Made by a program: the position numbers and the translations under genes. A DNA stretch of 64,000 nucleotides, taken from Solibacillus sp. FSL R7-0682 (GTDB taxonomy: Bacteria; Bacillota; Bacilli; Bacillales_A; Planococcaceae). The notes beneath the pieces were generated by a model that saw nothing but the letters and a program-made list of their open reading frames with translations, did not search any database and was not told where the DNA came from. Positions 8,576 through 18,053 of this stretch are shown piece by piece; positions within the stretch are counted from its first letter, which is position 1; each line of letters opens with the position of its first letter. Location of the stretch: positions 3,612,501 through 3,676,500 of the forward strand of contig NZ_JBBOUI010000001.1 of the NCBI RefSeq assembly GCF_038005985.1, given 5' to 3'.

Positions 8576-9880
8576 TTATACGTTTATTTCCGCTTCAACT
8601 GAGTTCGACACTTTTGCTAACGCTTGCTCTAAATCAGCAATAATATCCTCTACAGCTTCCAGACCAATCGATAAGCGAATGAGCTCTTCTGATACGCCTG
8701 CTACTTTTAGTTCCTCTGCTGATAATTGTTGGTGCGTTGTTGAAGCAGGATGAATAATTAATGACTTGGCATCCCCTACGTTTGCTACATGAGAGAATAA
8801 TTCCACGTTATCAATTACTTGGCGACCTGCCTCTCTTCCACCTTTAATACCAAATGTTAAAATGGAACCAAAGCCATTCTTCAAATACTTCTTCGCTAAA
8901 TCATGTGTTTCGAAATCTTCAAAGCCGTTGTAGTTTACATATTCCACGAATGGGTGGTTACGTAAATACTCTGCCACTTTTTGAGCATTTTCATTATGAC
9001 GGACAATACGCAAATGAAGCGTCTCTAGTCCTTGTAAGAAGTTAAATGCTGCATCCGCTGATAAGGTTGGTCCGAAATCACGTAATAGTTGAACACGAAG
9101 CTTTGTCGCAAATGCAGCGCTTGCAGTGTCAATACCGTAGCGAATCCCATGATAAGATGCATCTGGCTCTGTATAACCTGGGTGACGTCCTCCAGTCCAA
9201 TCAAATTTCCCCGCATCGACAACAATCCCACCAATGGTCGTGCCGTGACCGCCAATCCACTTCGTTGCGGAATGAATGACTACGTCTGCACCAAATTCAA
9301 TCGGATTGCCTCCATATGGGGAAGCAAATGTACTATCGATTAGTAGTGGTAAGCCATTTTCATGTGCAATATTTGCCACTGCTTCTATATCTAATACTTT
9401 TAAGCTCGGGTTACCAATAATTTCAGCATAAACTGCTTTCGTTTTATCGGTAATCGCCGCACTGAAGTTTTCCGGATCAGATTCATCAACAAATTTCACT
9501 GTAATACCGTAGCGAGGCAATGTTGTCGCGAATAAATTGTACGTACCACCGTACAATGAACCAGCCGCGACAATTTCATCACCTGCACCAGCTACATTTA
9601 AAATCGAAAACGCAACTGCTGCTGCACCAGATGAAAGTCCTACGGCAGCTGTACCTCCTTCAAGTAATGCCACACGTTCCTCGAAAGCTGCTACGGTTGG
9701 ATTCATAATACGAGAGTAAATATTCCCCGGCTCTTCTAATGCAAATAATCGCTGCGCATGGGCCGTATCTTTAAAAGCATAGGCAGTCGTACGATAAATC
9801 GGAACCGCAATGGCACCTGTTACCGGATCTGGCTTTTGACCTCCATGTAGTAATAACGTTTCTGGTTGTAAGTTTGTCAT
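8576..9880 (-). CDS. metY: O-acetylhomoserine sulfhydrylase (PLP enzyme)
   Basis: Cys/Met-metabolism PLP enzyme of 434 residues that makes homocysteine from O-acetylhomoserine and sulfide. Visible motifs include the N-terminal substrate segment GGQKPDPVTGAIAVPIYRTT, the Tyr/Arg pair YSRIMNPT, and the PLP-lysine region VIHSATKWIGGHG near residue 207. The start is ATG 9880, right after AGGAGGT; the upstream ATG at 9982 lies inside the leader terminator region. A SAM-I riboswitch and terminator precede it, so it should be expressed when methionine is scarce. The insertion-containing length is typical of MetY rather than of cystathionine gamma-synthases. Confidence 0.93.
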   Translation of the reverse strand: MTNLQPETLLLHGGQKPDPVTGAIAVPIYRTTAYAFKDTAHAQRLFALEEPGNIYSRIMNPTVAAFEERVALLEGGTAAVGLSSGAAAVAFSILNVAGAGDEIVAAGSLYGGTYNLFATTLPRYGITVKFVDESDPENFSAAITDKTKAVYAEIIGNPSLKVLDIEAVANIAHENGLPLLIDSTFASPYGGNPIEFGADVVIHSATKWIGGHGTTIGGIVVDAGKFDWTGGRHPGYTEPDASYHGIRYGIDTASAAFATKLRVQLLRDFGPTLSADAAFNFLQGLETLHLRIVRHNENAQKVAEYLRNHPFVEYVNYNGFEDFETHDLAKKYLKNGFGSILTFGIKGGREAGRQVIDNVELFSHVANVGDAKSLIIHPASTTHQQLSAEELKVAGVSEELIRLSIGLEAVEDIIADLEQALAKVSNSVEAEINV

Positions 9881-9943
9881 TGCTATTAACCTCCTAAAAT
9901 GTTTTCGATGGTGAAATCGGTGTATTTGAGAAGGTTTTTTAAA

Positions 9944-10120
9944 TGTAAAAAACCCCTCTTCCACTAAGAAGAGGGGTTGCAAATGAGCAAGTTCGCCTCC
10001 TCTTATCTTTCAAAATGCAAAAAAGCATTTTGTAGGAAGTAGCACCTTAGTCAGTTCATCACTCACTGGTTGCCGGACATCATAGGGCCTATTCCCTCCG
10101 TCACTCTTGATAAGAGTATG
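9944..10120 (-). ncRNA. SAM-I (S-box) riboswitch with terminator
   Basis: On the minus strand the leader shows S-box landmarks in order: CTCTTATCAAGAGTG with GGAGGGA, then GGCCC, GTCCGGCAACC, AGGTGCTAC-TTCC, and the closing P1 strand GATAAGAGG. A strong intrinsic terminator follows (AACCCCTCTT paired with AAGAGGGGTT, 9951-9978, then a T-run). SAM binding is expected to favour termination before metY. The aptamer spans about 10000-10118. Confidence 0.95.
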
Positions 10121-10146
10121 TGATTTATGTTCCATCGATGAATCAA

Positions 10147-10176
10147 AGTATAAAACAGACCAAAATCATCCGTCAA
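10147..10176 (-). promoter_or_regulatory. Sigma-A promoter of the metY leader
   Basis: On the minus strand TTGACG (10176-10171) and TATACT (10152-10147) are 18 bp apart, about 30 bp before the riboswitch. Confidence 0.75.
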
Positions 10177-10398
10177 CCTAAAAATGAAAATTTTCTGAAT
10201 TATTTTTTTATGACTAATTCTCCATTTTAATTTTTTCGCTATCAATTTCATAAATATTCTATTTTACATATTAAAATTGCTATTTTTAAATTAAGTAGAA
10301 AATACCGAATTATTTGTTTTGATATAACAAAATTCACCAAATATTAACAACCCCAAAAATACCAAATGCTATAATTAAATTAACAAATAACTTAATTT

Positions 10399-10430
10399 AT
10401 CTGCATTTCATTTCCTATATAATTGCAGAT
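10399..10430. promoter_or_regulatory. Inverted repeat upstream of the anion symporter
   Basis: ATCTGCA (10399-10405) and TGCAGAT (10424-10430) form a 7-bp inverted repeat with an 18-bp spacer, in the long A/T-rich region before the symporter gene. It may be an operator; no regulator is adjacent. Confidence 0.3.
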
Positions 10431-10524
10431 ATTGTTTGAAGAAATTTGTTAAATTTTTATTCCAAGAAAATATTTACGCTCTCATTTACTATTTTCTAAA
10501 CTTTAAATTAAAGGAGGAATTTTT

Positions 10525-12051
10525 ATGGGAACAGATGTAGCTCAAAATAATCAAAAGCAGGATTCAACATCAGGAACAGAAGCAAAAAAGCAAAAGCGTA
10601 ACTTAAAGCCACTATGGATCGTGTTAGCCTTCGTTGCACTTATTACAATCGTACTTTTACCGAACAATGGAGACCTTCCAGTTGTAGGTCAACGCGCACT
10701 TGCAATTTTAGCGTTTGCTGTTATTTTATGGGTAACAGAAGCCGTAACTTATCCTGTTAGTTCTGCCATGATATTAGCCTTAATTGCTGTTCTTTTAGGT
10801 TTAGCTCCAAGTATGGAAGACCCTTCTGTGCAAATGGGGACAAGTAACGCTTTAAAATTAGCGTTAGGTGGATTTAGTAGCTCCGCCGTTGCATTAGTAG
10901 GAGCAGCATTATTCCTTGCCGCTGCTATGCAAATAACCAATCTACATAAACGTATTGCACTCTGGGTTTTATCGATGGTAGGTACAAAAACAAATGCACT
11001 TGTATTCGGTGCCATTTTAGTAGCCATCGTATTAGCCTTCGTTGTTCCAAGCGCAACAGCTCGTGCAGGTGCCGTAGTGCCAATCCTCCTCGGCGTTGTA
11101 GCCGCATTTGGTTTGTCAAATCAAAGTAAATTAGCTGCCCTATTAGTTATTACTGCAACACAAGCCGTATCGGTTTGGAATGTAGGGATTAAAACAGCCG
11201 CTGCGCAAAACTTAGTAGCATTAGGTTTTATTAATTCAGAGTTTGGTGTTGATATTTCATGGGGCGAATGGTTTTTATATGCTGCACCATTTTCAATTAT
11301 TATGTCATTCGTTCTCTACTTTGTCATGATTAAATTAATCAAACCCGAAACGGACAATCTTGTTAGTGGTAAAGATATTATTCGTAAGCAATTAGCAGAG
11401 CTTGGTCCATTAAAACGTAAAGAAATCACACTAATTATTACAACTCTTTTACTATTAGTTTTCTGGGCAACAGAAGGAAAAATGCACCCATTTGATACGA
11501 CAACGATTACGCTTTTAGCGATCGCCTTCCTATTAACACCAAAAGTTGGTGTATTCACTTGGAAGGAGGCTTCTAGTCGAATTGACTGGGGTACATTAAT
11601 CGTATTTGCTGTAGGTATTTCATTAGGAACGACATTGTTAAATACGAAAGGTGCCGCCTGGTTATCTGATACAGTATTCGGTTCACTCGGCTTAGATTCA
11701 ATGCCAATTTTAGCTACAATTGCATTAGTAACAGTATTTAACATTGTTATCCACCTTGGTTTTGCATCCGCAACAAGTCTTGCATCAGCGTTAATCCCAG
11801 TATTTATCGCACTTGCGTTAAGCTTACCAATGCCAGTGGAAAATCAAATCGGATTCGTACTTATTCAACAATTCGTCATTTGCTTCGGTTTCTTATTACC
11901 AGTAAGTGCACCGCAAAATATGCTTGCTTACGGTACCGGTGCATTCACAACAAAAGATTTCATAAAATCAGGTATTCCATTAACAATCGTGGGCTATATA
12001 TTAATTCTCATTTTAGCATCCACATACTGGCAATGGATCGGTTTATTATAA
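10525..12051 (+). CDS. DASS-family (SLC13) Na+/dicarboxylate or anion symporter
   Basis: Membrane transporter of 508 residues in the divalent-anion:Na+ symporter family. About 12 hydrophobic segments follow a charged N-terminal tail of roughly 30 residues (many Gln, Lys and Ser). Family features include VTEAVTYPVSSAMI near residue 72, a GGFSSSAVALVGAALFLAAAM stretch and the C-terminal VSAPQNMLAYGTGAF motif, which normally helps bind sodium and the carboxylate. The likely substrate is a dicarboxylate such as succinate or malate, but sulfate or citrate cannot be excluded. AAAGGAGGAAT precedes the ATG. The 265 bp upstream carry only an inverted repeat. Confidence 0.88.
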   Translation: MGTDVAQNNQKQDSTSGTEAKKQKRNLKPLWIVLAFVALITIVLLPNNGDLPVVGQRALAILAFAVILWVTEAVTYPVSSAMILALIAVLLGLAPSMEDPSVQMGTSNALKLALGGFSSSAVALVGAALFLAAAMQITNLHKRIALWVLSMVGTKTNALVFGAILVAIVLAFVVPSATARAGAVVPILLGVVAAFGLSNQSKLAALLVITATQAVSVWNVGIKTAAAQNLVALGFINSEFGVDISWGEWFLYAAPFSIIMSFVLYFVMIKLIKPETDNLVSGKDIIRKQLAELGPLKRKEITLIITTLLLLVFWATEGKMHPFDTTTITLLAIAFLLTPKVGVFTWKEASSRIDWGTLIVFAVGISLGTTLLNTKGAAWLSDTVFGSLGLDSMPILATIALVTVFNIVIHLGFASATSLASALIPVFIALALSLPMPVENQIGFVLIQQFVICFGFLLPVSAPQNMLAYGTGAFTTKDFIKSGIPLTIVGYILILILASTYWQWIGLL

Positions 12052-12077
12052 TCGACAAAATAGCAAAAGATTGTCTA

Positions 12078-12113
12078 AAATAAGCTTAAAGGAATTTTCC
12101 TTTAAGCTTATTT
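12078..12113 (+). terminator. Terminator after the symporter gene
   Basis: A perfect stem: AAATAAGCTTAAAGGAA pairs with TTCCTTTAAGCTTATTT around a two-base loop. It lies between the symporter and the nitroreductase genes. Confidence 0.8.
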
Positions 12114-12136
12114 ACTACATAGGGGGAGAAAATCAC

Positions 12137-12871
12137 ATGGAAACTAGAGAATTATTACGTAGCCATTCATCTGTTCGTAAATATACAGGTGACATCATTT
12201 CAAAGGATACCGTTATTGATTTAATTGAAACAGCACAAATGGCGGCAAGCTCTCATTTCGTGCAAGCATATAGTGTTATTTGGGTAACAGACGAGGAGAA
12301 AAAAGCGAAGCTTGGTGAGCTATCAAAAAATGATTTCCAGTTTAAAACGGCTGGCGCTTCCTTTCTATTTTGTGTAGACTTCAAACGTTTGCAAGTAGCT
12401 GGCCAAAAGCATGGCGTTGACATTGTAGCAGATTCTGCTGAAAACGTACTAGTTGGGGTTGCGGACGTTTCATTATTTGCACAAAACTTTGTAATTGCTG
12501 CTGAAGCAAAGGGTTACGGTATTTGCTATATTGGTGGTGCACGTACAAATCCTGCTGAAATTAGCGAACTATTCAACTTACCAAAATACGTATTCCCATT
12601 ATTTGCAATGACAATCGGAACACCAACAAAACGCAACGAAACGAAGCCGCGCTTACCGGTAGCTGCAGTGTTACACGAAAATAGCTATGATGTAGAGAAA
12701 TATGACACATTATTAAGCGAATATGATGCGACAATGGAAAGCTACTACGCAAGCCGCTCATCGAATCAAAAAATGGCTACATGGACAAAGCAAATGGCCG
12801 ATTTCTTAATCGATCAAAAGCGCCCATTCATTAAAGATTTCTTAGCAACAAAAGGATATACGTGGAAATAA
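12137..12871 (+). CDS. NfsA-type NADPH-dependent flavin oxidoreductase / nitroreductase
   Basis: FMN enzyme of 244 residues, close to the length of NfsA and NfrA. The N-terminus ELLRSHSSVRKY binds FMN phosphate, AQMAASSHFVQAYSV is the second FMN segment, and GYGICYIGGARTNPAEISEL is the usual glycine-rich region. Such enzymes reduce quinones, nitro compounds, flavins or chromate. The start at ATG 12137 follows AGGGGGAG; an earlier ATG at 12071 lies in the terminator hairpin. Confidence 0.88.
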   Translation: METRELLRSHSSVRKYTGDIISKDTVIDLIETAQMAASSHFVQAYSVIWVTDEEKKAKLGELSKNDFQFKTAGASFLFCVDFKRLQVAGQKHGVDIVADSAENVLVGVADVSLFAQNFVIAAEAKGYGICYIGGARTNPAEISELFNLPKYVFPLFAMTIGTPTKRNETKPRLPVAAVLHENSYDVEKYDTLLSEYDATMESYYASRSSNQKMATWTKQMADFLIDQKRPFIKDFLATKGYTWK

Positions 12872-12922
12872 AGTAACCCTTCCACTATTGAGCTATAGAT
12901 GCAATTAGATTATATTTAATAA

Positions 12923-12957
12923 GAATGTCACTCATATAAGGAGTGGCATTTTTTTCG
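12923..12957 (+). terminator. Terminator after the nitroreductase gene
   Basis: AATGTCACTC pairs with GAGTGGCATT, followed by a T-run. Confidence 0.75.
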
Positions 12958-12981
12958 TTCAATAAATAAAAAAATGCTTAA

Positions 12982-13434
12982 TCAATCGTTGGACCTCCAT
13001 TCGTATTGAATGTCTGGTAAATTTTCTTCGTTTTCATGTCCTTTACCAACGATTTTAAAGCCGTTTTTTTCGTAAAAGAGTTGTGCCTTCTTATTTACTT
13101 CAAATGTGTACAATGTTAATTTCCCACTTGATTGTGCTTTTGCTTTATTTAGCAATGTTCGACCAATACCGATTCCTTGATAATTTATATGAATATATAA
13201 TTGGTTTATTTCCCTATCATTATATGCAATCATTCCAACAACTTCTTCATCAATTATTGCTATATCTATATCAAACTGTTCACGTAATATATTATTTAAA
13301 AAATAAACATGATTATCAAAGTCATGAATTTCTTTTTGGCCAATAGCCTGTTGCTTACTAGCTCGCCACATATTCACCGTTTGCTCCGCGTATTTGGAGT
13401 TATACCGAGTAATTCGAATTTTAGATTGATTCAT
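12982..13434 (-). CDS. GNAT-family N-acetyltransferase
   Basis: Acetyl-CoA-dependent transferase of 150 residues. The beta-4/alpha-3 acetyl-CoA site is LYIHINYQGIGIGRTLLNKAK (Q/R-x-x-G-x-G/A type) at about residues 90-110, and the C-terminal FYEKNGFKIVGKG is the usual second signature. AGAGGAG precedes the ATG. Substrate unknown. Confidence 0.87.
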   Translation of the reverse strand: MNQSKIRITRYNSKYAEQTVNMWRASKQQAIGQKEIHDFDNHVYFLNNILREQFDIDIAIIDEEVVGMIAYNDREINQLYIHINYQGIGIGRTLLNKAKAQSSGKLTLYTFEVNKKAQLFYEKNGFKIVGKGHENEENLPDIQYEWRSND

Positions 13435-13636
13435 GCTATACTCCTCTGATCTATTCGGATCTCTTATTTTATATTAGCTGTCTAGTGTTGAAACACCATC
13501 TGATTTAACTAGTACTTTTTATATAAGATACACAACATTTTACATACACACTTCAAATGAAATCCCCTTTTATACCTAAGATTTTTATAGTTGAATTTGA
13601 TAAAATTAACTTATAGTACATGATGGGGGTAAGTAA

Positions 13637-14059
13637 ATGGCTACTAATTTTGTCACAAAATCTTTAGAACGCCAGCATTTGAAATCAGCGCGCAAATATT
13701 CACTTCAAATTATCGATATTAATATGGCATTATCAGAAATCCACCATCAAATTGCTCCTCATATCGACAAAGAAAAGTACGAAGCAGCTACTGCTTTCGT
13801 CAACCAATATGTCTCGTATACGGATATTTGGCAAATTAAATTTGTTTGTAATTTTGAAAATCCGGAAGTCGTGTTAATGCAATTATTCCATTTGATATAC
13901 ATACTTGAATATGAACCAAAGGATCGATTCGTAATAGAGCGTAAAAATATTGAAGAGCAGCGTCAAAAGTTCCGTGAGATTACATTATATTCTGATGAGC
14001 ACATCGTTAAACGTCACAGAAAAATGCTGAAATTTATCGAAGATTATTCAGCGAAATAA
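13637..14059 (+). CDS. Hypothetical 140-residue protein
   Basis: No family recognised. The protein is charged and mostly helical by composition, with many Glu, Lys and His residues and no signal peptide or membrane helix. GGGGGTAAG precedes the ATG. A bidirectional terminator separates it from the convergent gene that follows. Confidence 0.65.
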   Translation: MATNFVTKSLERQHLKSARKYSLQIIDINMALSEIHHQIAPHIDKEKYEAATAFVNQYVSYTDIWQIKFVCNFENPEVVLMQLFHLIYILEYEPKDRFVIERKNIEEQRQKFREITLYSDEHIVKRHRKMLKFIEDYSAK

Positions 14060-14136
14060 GGTTTGATTGACCATATCTATACGTCGAAATTGATTAAAAT
14101 AGATTCAACTATCCAGTATGAATAGGATAATATATC

Positions 14137-14182
14137 AAAAAGCTAGGCTAAAAGTTTTCGTAACTTTTAGCCTAGCTCCTTT
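14137..14182. terminator. Bidirectional terminator
   Basis: AAAAAGCTAGGCTAAAAGTT pairs with AACTTTTAGCCTAGCT, between two convergent genes. Confidence 0.85.
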
Positions 14183-14190
14183 TCTATAGC

Positions 14191-15879
14191 TTATTGTAAC
14201 CCTTGAATAACCATCGCTTTAACAGGCTGGAACTGCTCACCTGTTTTGGCATAGGTAATGACTGCTCGATCCCCTTCTTGCAAGTAAATCGCAAGTGGTA
14301 CAGTCTCTGAGCTCACGATGAAGTTTTCACCTGTAGCCGTTAAGAACGAAACGATTGTAAAGTCGCCTACACGTTCTTTATACACACGCACTACCTCAAC
14401 TCCGGCCTTAGCCTCTTCCGCACTCGAAATTCCATCTACTGTACTGCCACCTCTACTTAATGCAGTCTTATAAAGCTTTAACGCTTCATTTGGTGTTGTT
14501 GCATATGCTGAAATTTCAGGATTTGCTGCAGAAACGATGAAGTAATTTTGTAGGAAGCCATTTGCATCCAATACTGCAGATAACCAGCTCGCCTCTCCAT
14601 AGAAATTATAAAGAATCGGCATTTCACCTTGCCATTCTTTTTCCACGAATTTCTTCTCTATGATTTGTAGTGCCCCTTGAGAATCCATGTAGGATTCCTC
14701 TAAATTGCCTGAGTAATACGTTGCCTCGCCTGTACGAGCATTCGTTAAAGCATAGCCTAGCATCGAGTCCACGCCTTCCTTTGGACTTGTAAAATCAGTA
14801 AAGTAATACATTTGCCCATCTTCCATAAAGATTGGGCTAACATTGGCCTCTGTACCTTCATCACTCGGTAACTTCACATCTTTTTTACCGACCATACTAT
14901 TCCAATAGCCATGTACATAGTTACCATAGTAGCTGTTTTGTAGACTAACTGTTTCAGGAGATACTGCTCCGTCAATAAATTCTGGCACATCTGCAAGTGC
15001 AATTTTTTCTGTTTCTCCGTTACTTGCATCCACTAATACAATACCCTTTACATCAAAGCCGTTACGTGCCGAAATAAATTCACCATAAGAGCGAATATAA
15101 AACGGCTTCCCATCCTCATCGATTTCTAACTGCGGATCCCCATAAAAAATTAATGTTGGATGCTGCAAACGAATATGACGCTCTAAGTTTTTATTTAAAA
15201 ACGCAGATGGAATATAGCTCATCTCTGATTGCACGAACTTTGGATTATCACTTGAATCCGTCGCACTCATCGTAAAGTAGCCAGGTGTTGTCTTCCCATT
15301 AAACCATTTAAAGAATCCTGAAAACTCTACTGGTGCAATGTATACGTATTCCCCATTAACCTTTTGAATTTGTAAGTTCCCGAGCTCATAATAGCTCGTA
15401 TTTGGCACCTGACCGAATGCCTTTTTCATTTTATTTTTTACAAATTGAGGTGGTACACTTGCTGGAGTTTTCGTTTCATCGAATGGAGAAATTTCGATAT
15501 CCTCTTTCATTTCTGATGAATTATATTTTTGTTCAGCATTTAACAATGGTGCACTTAATAAATAAGCGACACCTAGAATCCCTACTAATACTAGAATTGA
15601 TTTTATTTTTTGCTCAAAACCTACTGCAAAAATCGCTCCAACTAATGCAATGACCGGTAATACATATAACAAAATTGTCCAATTTAAATCAATTTTTGAT
15701 AAATAAACCGTTACAAATAACGAAATTACACTTACAATAAATACAAAACTTGTTAGTAACGTCCATTGTTTTATCGTTAATTCACGATTTTTAACTTTTC
15801 GAGTTATTGGCACCATTAATAGTGTAATGATAAGTGAACCGATAACGGTAATTAATAAAAGTTGTCCCATAACACTCAT
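14191..15879 (-). CDS. Large membrane-anchored protein of unknown function
   Basis: A 562-residue protein. Four hydrophobic segments fill about residues 5-115 and a long hydrophilic domain follows (about 120-562). The tail is rich in aromatic residues and contains repeating YSGNLEESYMD / TGEATYY-type strands, reminiscent of beta-sheet extracytoplasmic domains, but I do not recognise a family. The tail probably faces outward if the helix count is even, which is not certain. It is transcribed divergently from the lysoplasmalogenase gene. Confidence 0.7.
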   Translation of the reverse strand: MSVMGQLLLITVIGSLIITLLMVPITRKVKNRELTIKQWTLLTSFVFIVSVISLFVTVYLSKIDLNWTILLYVLPVIALVGAIFAVGFEQKIKSILVLVGILGVAYLLSAPLLNAEQKYNSSEMKEDIEISPFDETKTPASVPPQFVKNKMKKAFGQVPNTSYYELGNLQIQKVNGEYVYIAPVEFSGFFKWFNGKTTPGYFTMSATDSSDNPKFVQSEMSYIPSAFLNKNLERHIRLQHPTLIFYGDPQLEIDEDGKPFYIRSYGEFISARNGFDVKGIVLVDASNGETEKIALADVPEFIDGAVSPETVSLQNSYYGNYVHGYWNSMVGKKDVKLPSDEGTEANVSPIFMEDGQMYYFTDFTSPKEGVDSMLGYALTNARTGEATYYSGNLEESYMDSQGALQIIEKKFVEKEWQGEMPILYNFYGEASWLSAVLDANGFLQNYFIVSAANPEISAYATTPNEALKLYKTALSRGGSTVDGISSAEEAKAGVEVVRVYKERVGDFTIVSFLTATGENFIVSSETVPLAIYLQEGDRAVITYAKTGEQFQPVKAMVIQGLQ

Positions 15880-15958
15880 CCTTTCCTTGTACTATTTACG
15901 AATAAGCGATTTAAAAGTTTCATAAACAATAGAAAATATTATTTATAGGGGGCTATTT

Positions 15959-16639
15959 ATGACACGTAAAGTATTCACACTGTTATTTTTAGGATTCGGG
16001 ATTTACTATGTTTTCTTTTTCCAGACAATTGATTCCTCAGTAAAAATGGTTTTTAAATTAATACCGATGATATTATTAATTGCCTTAGCATTTACAACAA
16101 GAGTGCAATTAAAGGCTCCTTATTACTGGCTTATTTCAATCGGGCTTATTTTTTGTGCCATTGGCGATTATACGCTGCAATGGTTCATTGTTGGTCTGTG
16201 CTTTTTCTTAACTGGACACATCTTTTATATTTTCGCCTTTCGATCGACACAAGAAGCGAAAACCCCACTTTCCGTTAAAATCCTATTAGGTCTGTATGGA
16301 GCCTTTATGGTGTATTGGATTGCCGGAAATGTATTTCAAAAAGGAGATACTGTGTTAGCTATCGCCGTAATTGCTTATATTTTAGTGATTTTAACAATGG
16401 GTTGGACATCCTTCCGTACAGGATGCAAATATGCAATCATTGGTGCTTGCCTATTCATCATTTCGGATTCAATTTTAGCAACAAACCGATTTATGTTTGA
16501 CGTACCATATGCCCATGAGCTTATTATGTTTACTTATTACGGCGCACAATTTTTCTTAATGCTTAGCATCTCTCAATACTTTAATACTCGTAATAGCGTG
16601 GAATTTCAACCAACGGAGGGAGCTCTCAATCCCAATTGA
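15959..16639 (+). CDS. Lysoplasmalogenase (YhhN/TMEM86 family)
   Basis: Polytopic membrane protein of 226 residues with about eight helices. The family's conserved features are visible: SIGLIFCAIGDYTL near residue 60, the GHIFYIFAF segment, and FIISDSILATNRF near residue 170, which holds the second Asp of the hydrolase site. The family cleaves the vinyl-ether bond of lysoplasmalogens, although many bacteria with YhhN lack such lipids. GGGGG precedes the ATG. Confidence 0.82.
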   Translation: MTRKVFTLLFLGFGIYYVFFFQTIDSSVKMVFKLIPMILLIALAFTTRVQLKAPYYWLISIGLIFCAIGDYTLQWFIVGLCFFLTGHIFYIFAFRSTQEAKTPLSVKILLGLYGAFMVYWIAGNVFQKGDTVLAIAVIAYILVILTMGWTSFRTGCKYAIIGACLFIISDSILATNRFMFDVPYAHELIMFTYYGAQFFLMLSISQYFNTRNSVEFQPTEGALNPN

Positions 16640-16738
16640 TTGTTAGCTTTCAACAAACAGCTTTTATAGGCGGTTAACATCCCACTTACTCAATTAAGTG
16701 ATACAATAGAAGCAACTTATTTTTAGGAGGCTTTCATA

Positions 16739-17965
16739 ATGAAAGAAAAAGTAATCGAACGCCTAGTTCGCTACGTAAAAATCGATACACAATCAGATTT
16801 CAATTCAACAACAACACCTTCAACGATGAAGCAATTTGATTTACTAAACGTATTAAAAGACGAGCTTGCAAATATCGGCTTAACAGACATCACGTTAGAT
16901 GAAAATGGATACCTTTTCGCAACATTAGAGTCAAATACAGATAAGGACGTACCAACAATTGGATTCTTAGCACATGTTGATACAACTACAGATTACACAG
17001 GTACAAATGTAAACCCACAACGAATCGACAACTATGACGGCGAAGCCATTACTTTACTTAACGGCTTGGTCATGTCACCAGATTACTTCCCAAATTTAAA
17101 AAACTATGTTGGACAAACGTTAATTACAACGGATGGCAACACACTTTTAGGTGCTGATGATAAAGCAGGTATCGCAGAAATTATGACAGCGATGGAGTTC
17201 TTAGTGAACAACCCTGACATTAAACACGGTAAAATTCGAGTTGCATTTACGCCTGATGAAGAAATCGGGCGTGGTCCACACAAATTCGATGTAGAAAAAT
17301 TCGGTGCAGATTACGCTTACACAATGGATGGCGGCCCACTTGGTGAATTACAATATCAAAGCTTTAATGCTGCTGGAGTAAAAGTAACAACTCGTGGTAC
17401 GAATATACACCCTGGATCTGCAAAAGATAAGATGGTAAATTCGATTACAATGGCAATCGCTTTCCAAAATGAAATGCCAAAGGATGCTGTACCAGAAAAC
17501 ACAGAAGGCTATGAAGGCTTCATTCACTTAATGCACATGAACGGAGGCATTGAAGAAACAACAATGTCATACATTATCCGTGACCATGACCGCGCGAAAT
17601 TCGAAGAGAAAAAAGCACATATGGAAAAAGTCGGTAAAGACATGCAGGGACTATACGGTGAAGAAGCAATCACTGTAGTAATTAAAGACCAATACTACAA
17701 CATGGGTGAAAAAATCGAACCAGTTATGGAAATCGTCGATATTGTTAAAGAGGCATTCACGAAATTCGATATTACACCAATCGTCGAACCAATCCGTGGT
17801 GGTACAGACGGCTCTCAACTTTCTTACATGGGCTTACCGACACCAAATATCTTCGCAGGTGGCGAAAACATGCACGGCAAATATGAATTCGTATCAGCTG
17901 AAACAATGGAAAAGGCAACAGAGGTCATCATCGAAATTGTACAGCTATTTGAAGCACGTAACTAA
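16739..17965 (+). CDS. pepT: Peptidase T (tripeptide aminopeptidase)
   Basis: M20B zinc aminopeptidase of 408 residues that removes the N-terminal residue of tripeptides in the cytoplasm. The dinuclear zinc site is visible: LAHVDT (His about 79), GADDKAGI (Asp about 141), TPDEEIGRG (the Glu pair near 175), MDGGPLGE (Asp about 197) and [11 protein letters not shown] (His near 380). The length is standard. AGGAGG precedes the ATG. Confidence 0.97.
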   Translation: MKEKVIERLVRYVKIDTQSDFNSTTTPSTMKQFDLLNVLKDELANIGLTDITLDENGYLFATLESNTDKDVPTIGFLAHVDTTTDYTGTNVNPQRIDNYDGEAITLLNGLVMSPDYFPNLKNYVGQTLITTDGNTLLGADDKAGIAEIMTAMEFLVNNPDIKHGKIRVAFTPDEEIGRGPHKFDVEKFGADYAYTMDGGPLGELQYQSFNAAGVKVTTRGTNIHPGSAKDKMVNSITMAIAFQNEMPKDAVPENTEGYEGFIHLMHMNGGIEETTMSYIIRDHDRAKFEEKKAHMEKVGKDMQGLYGEEAITVVIKDQYYNMGEKIEPVMEIVDIVKEAFTKFDITPIVEPIRGGTDGSQLSYMGLPTPNIFAGGENMHGKYEFVSAETMEKATEVIIEIVQLFEARN

Positions 17966-18053
17966 AAATTTTTCTAATGGGGTGATTTCATTCACTCCAT
18001 TTTTTTGTATAATTAATATCAGAAAATTTCTTAAATTAAACTGGAGGTGCGAA

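Noticed and set aside
17706-18053. Long N-terminal extension of the DMT transporter
   Set aside because: It is the shadow frame of the pepT 3' end; a clear GGAGGTG and ATG at 18054 give the real start.
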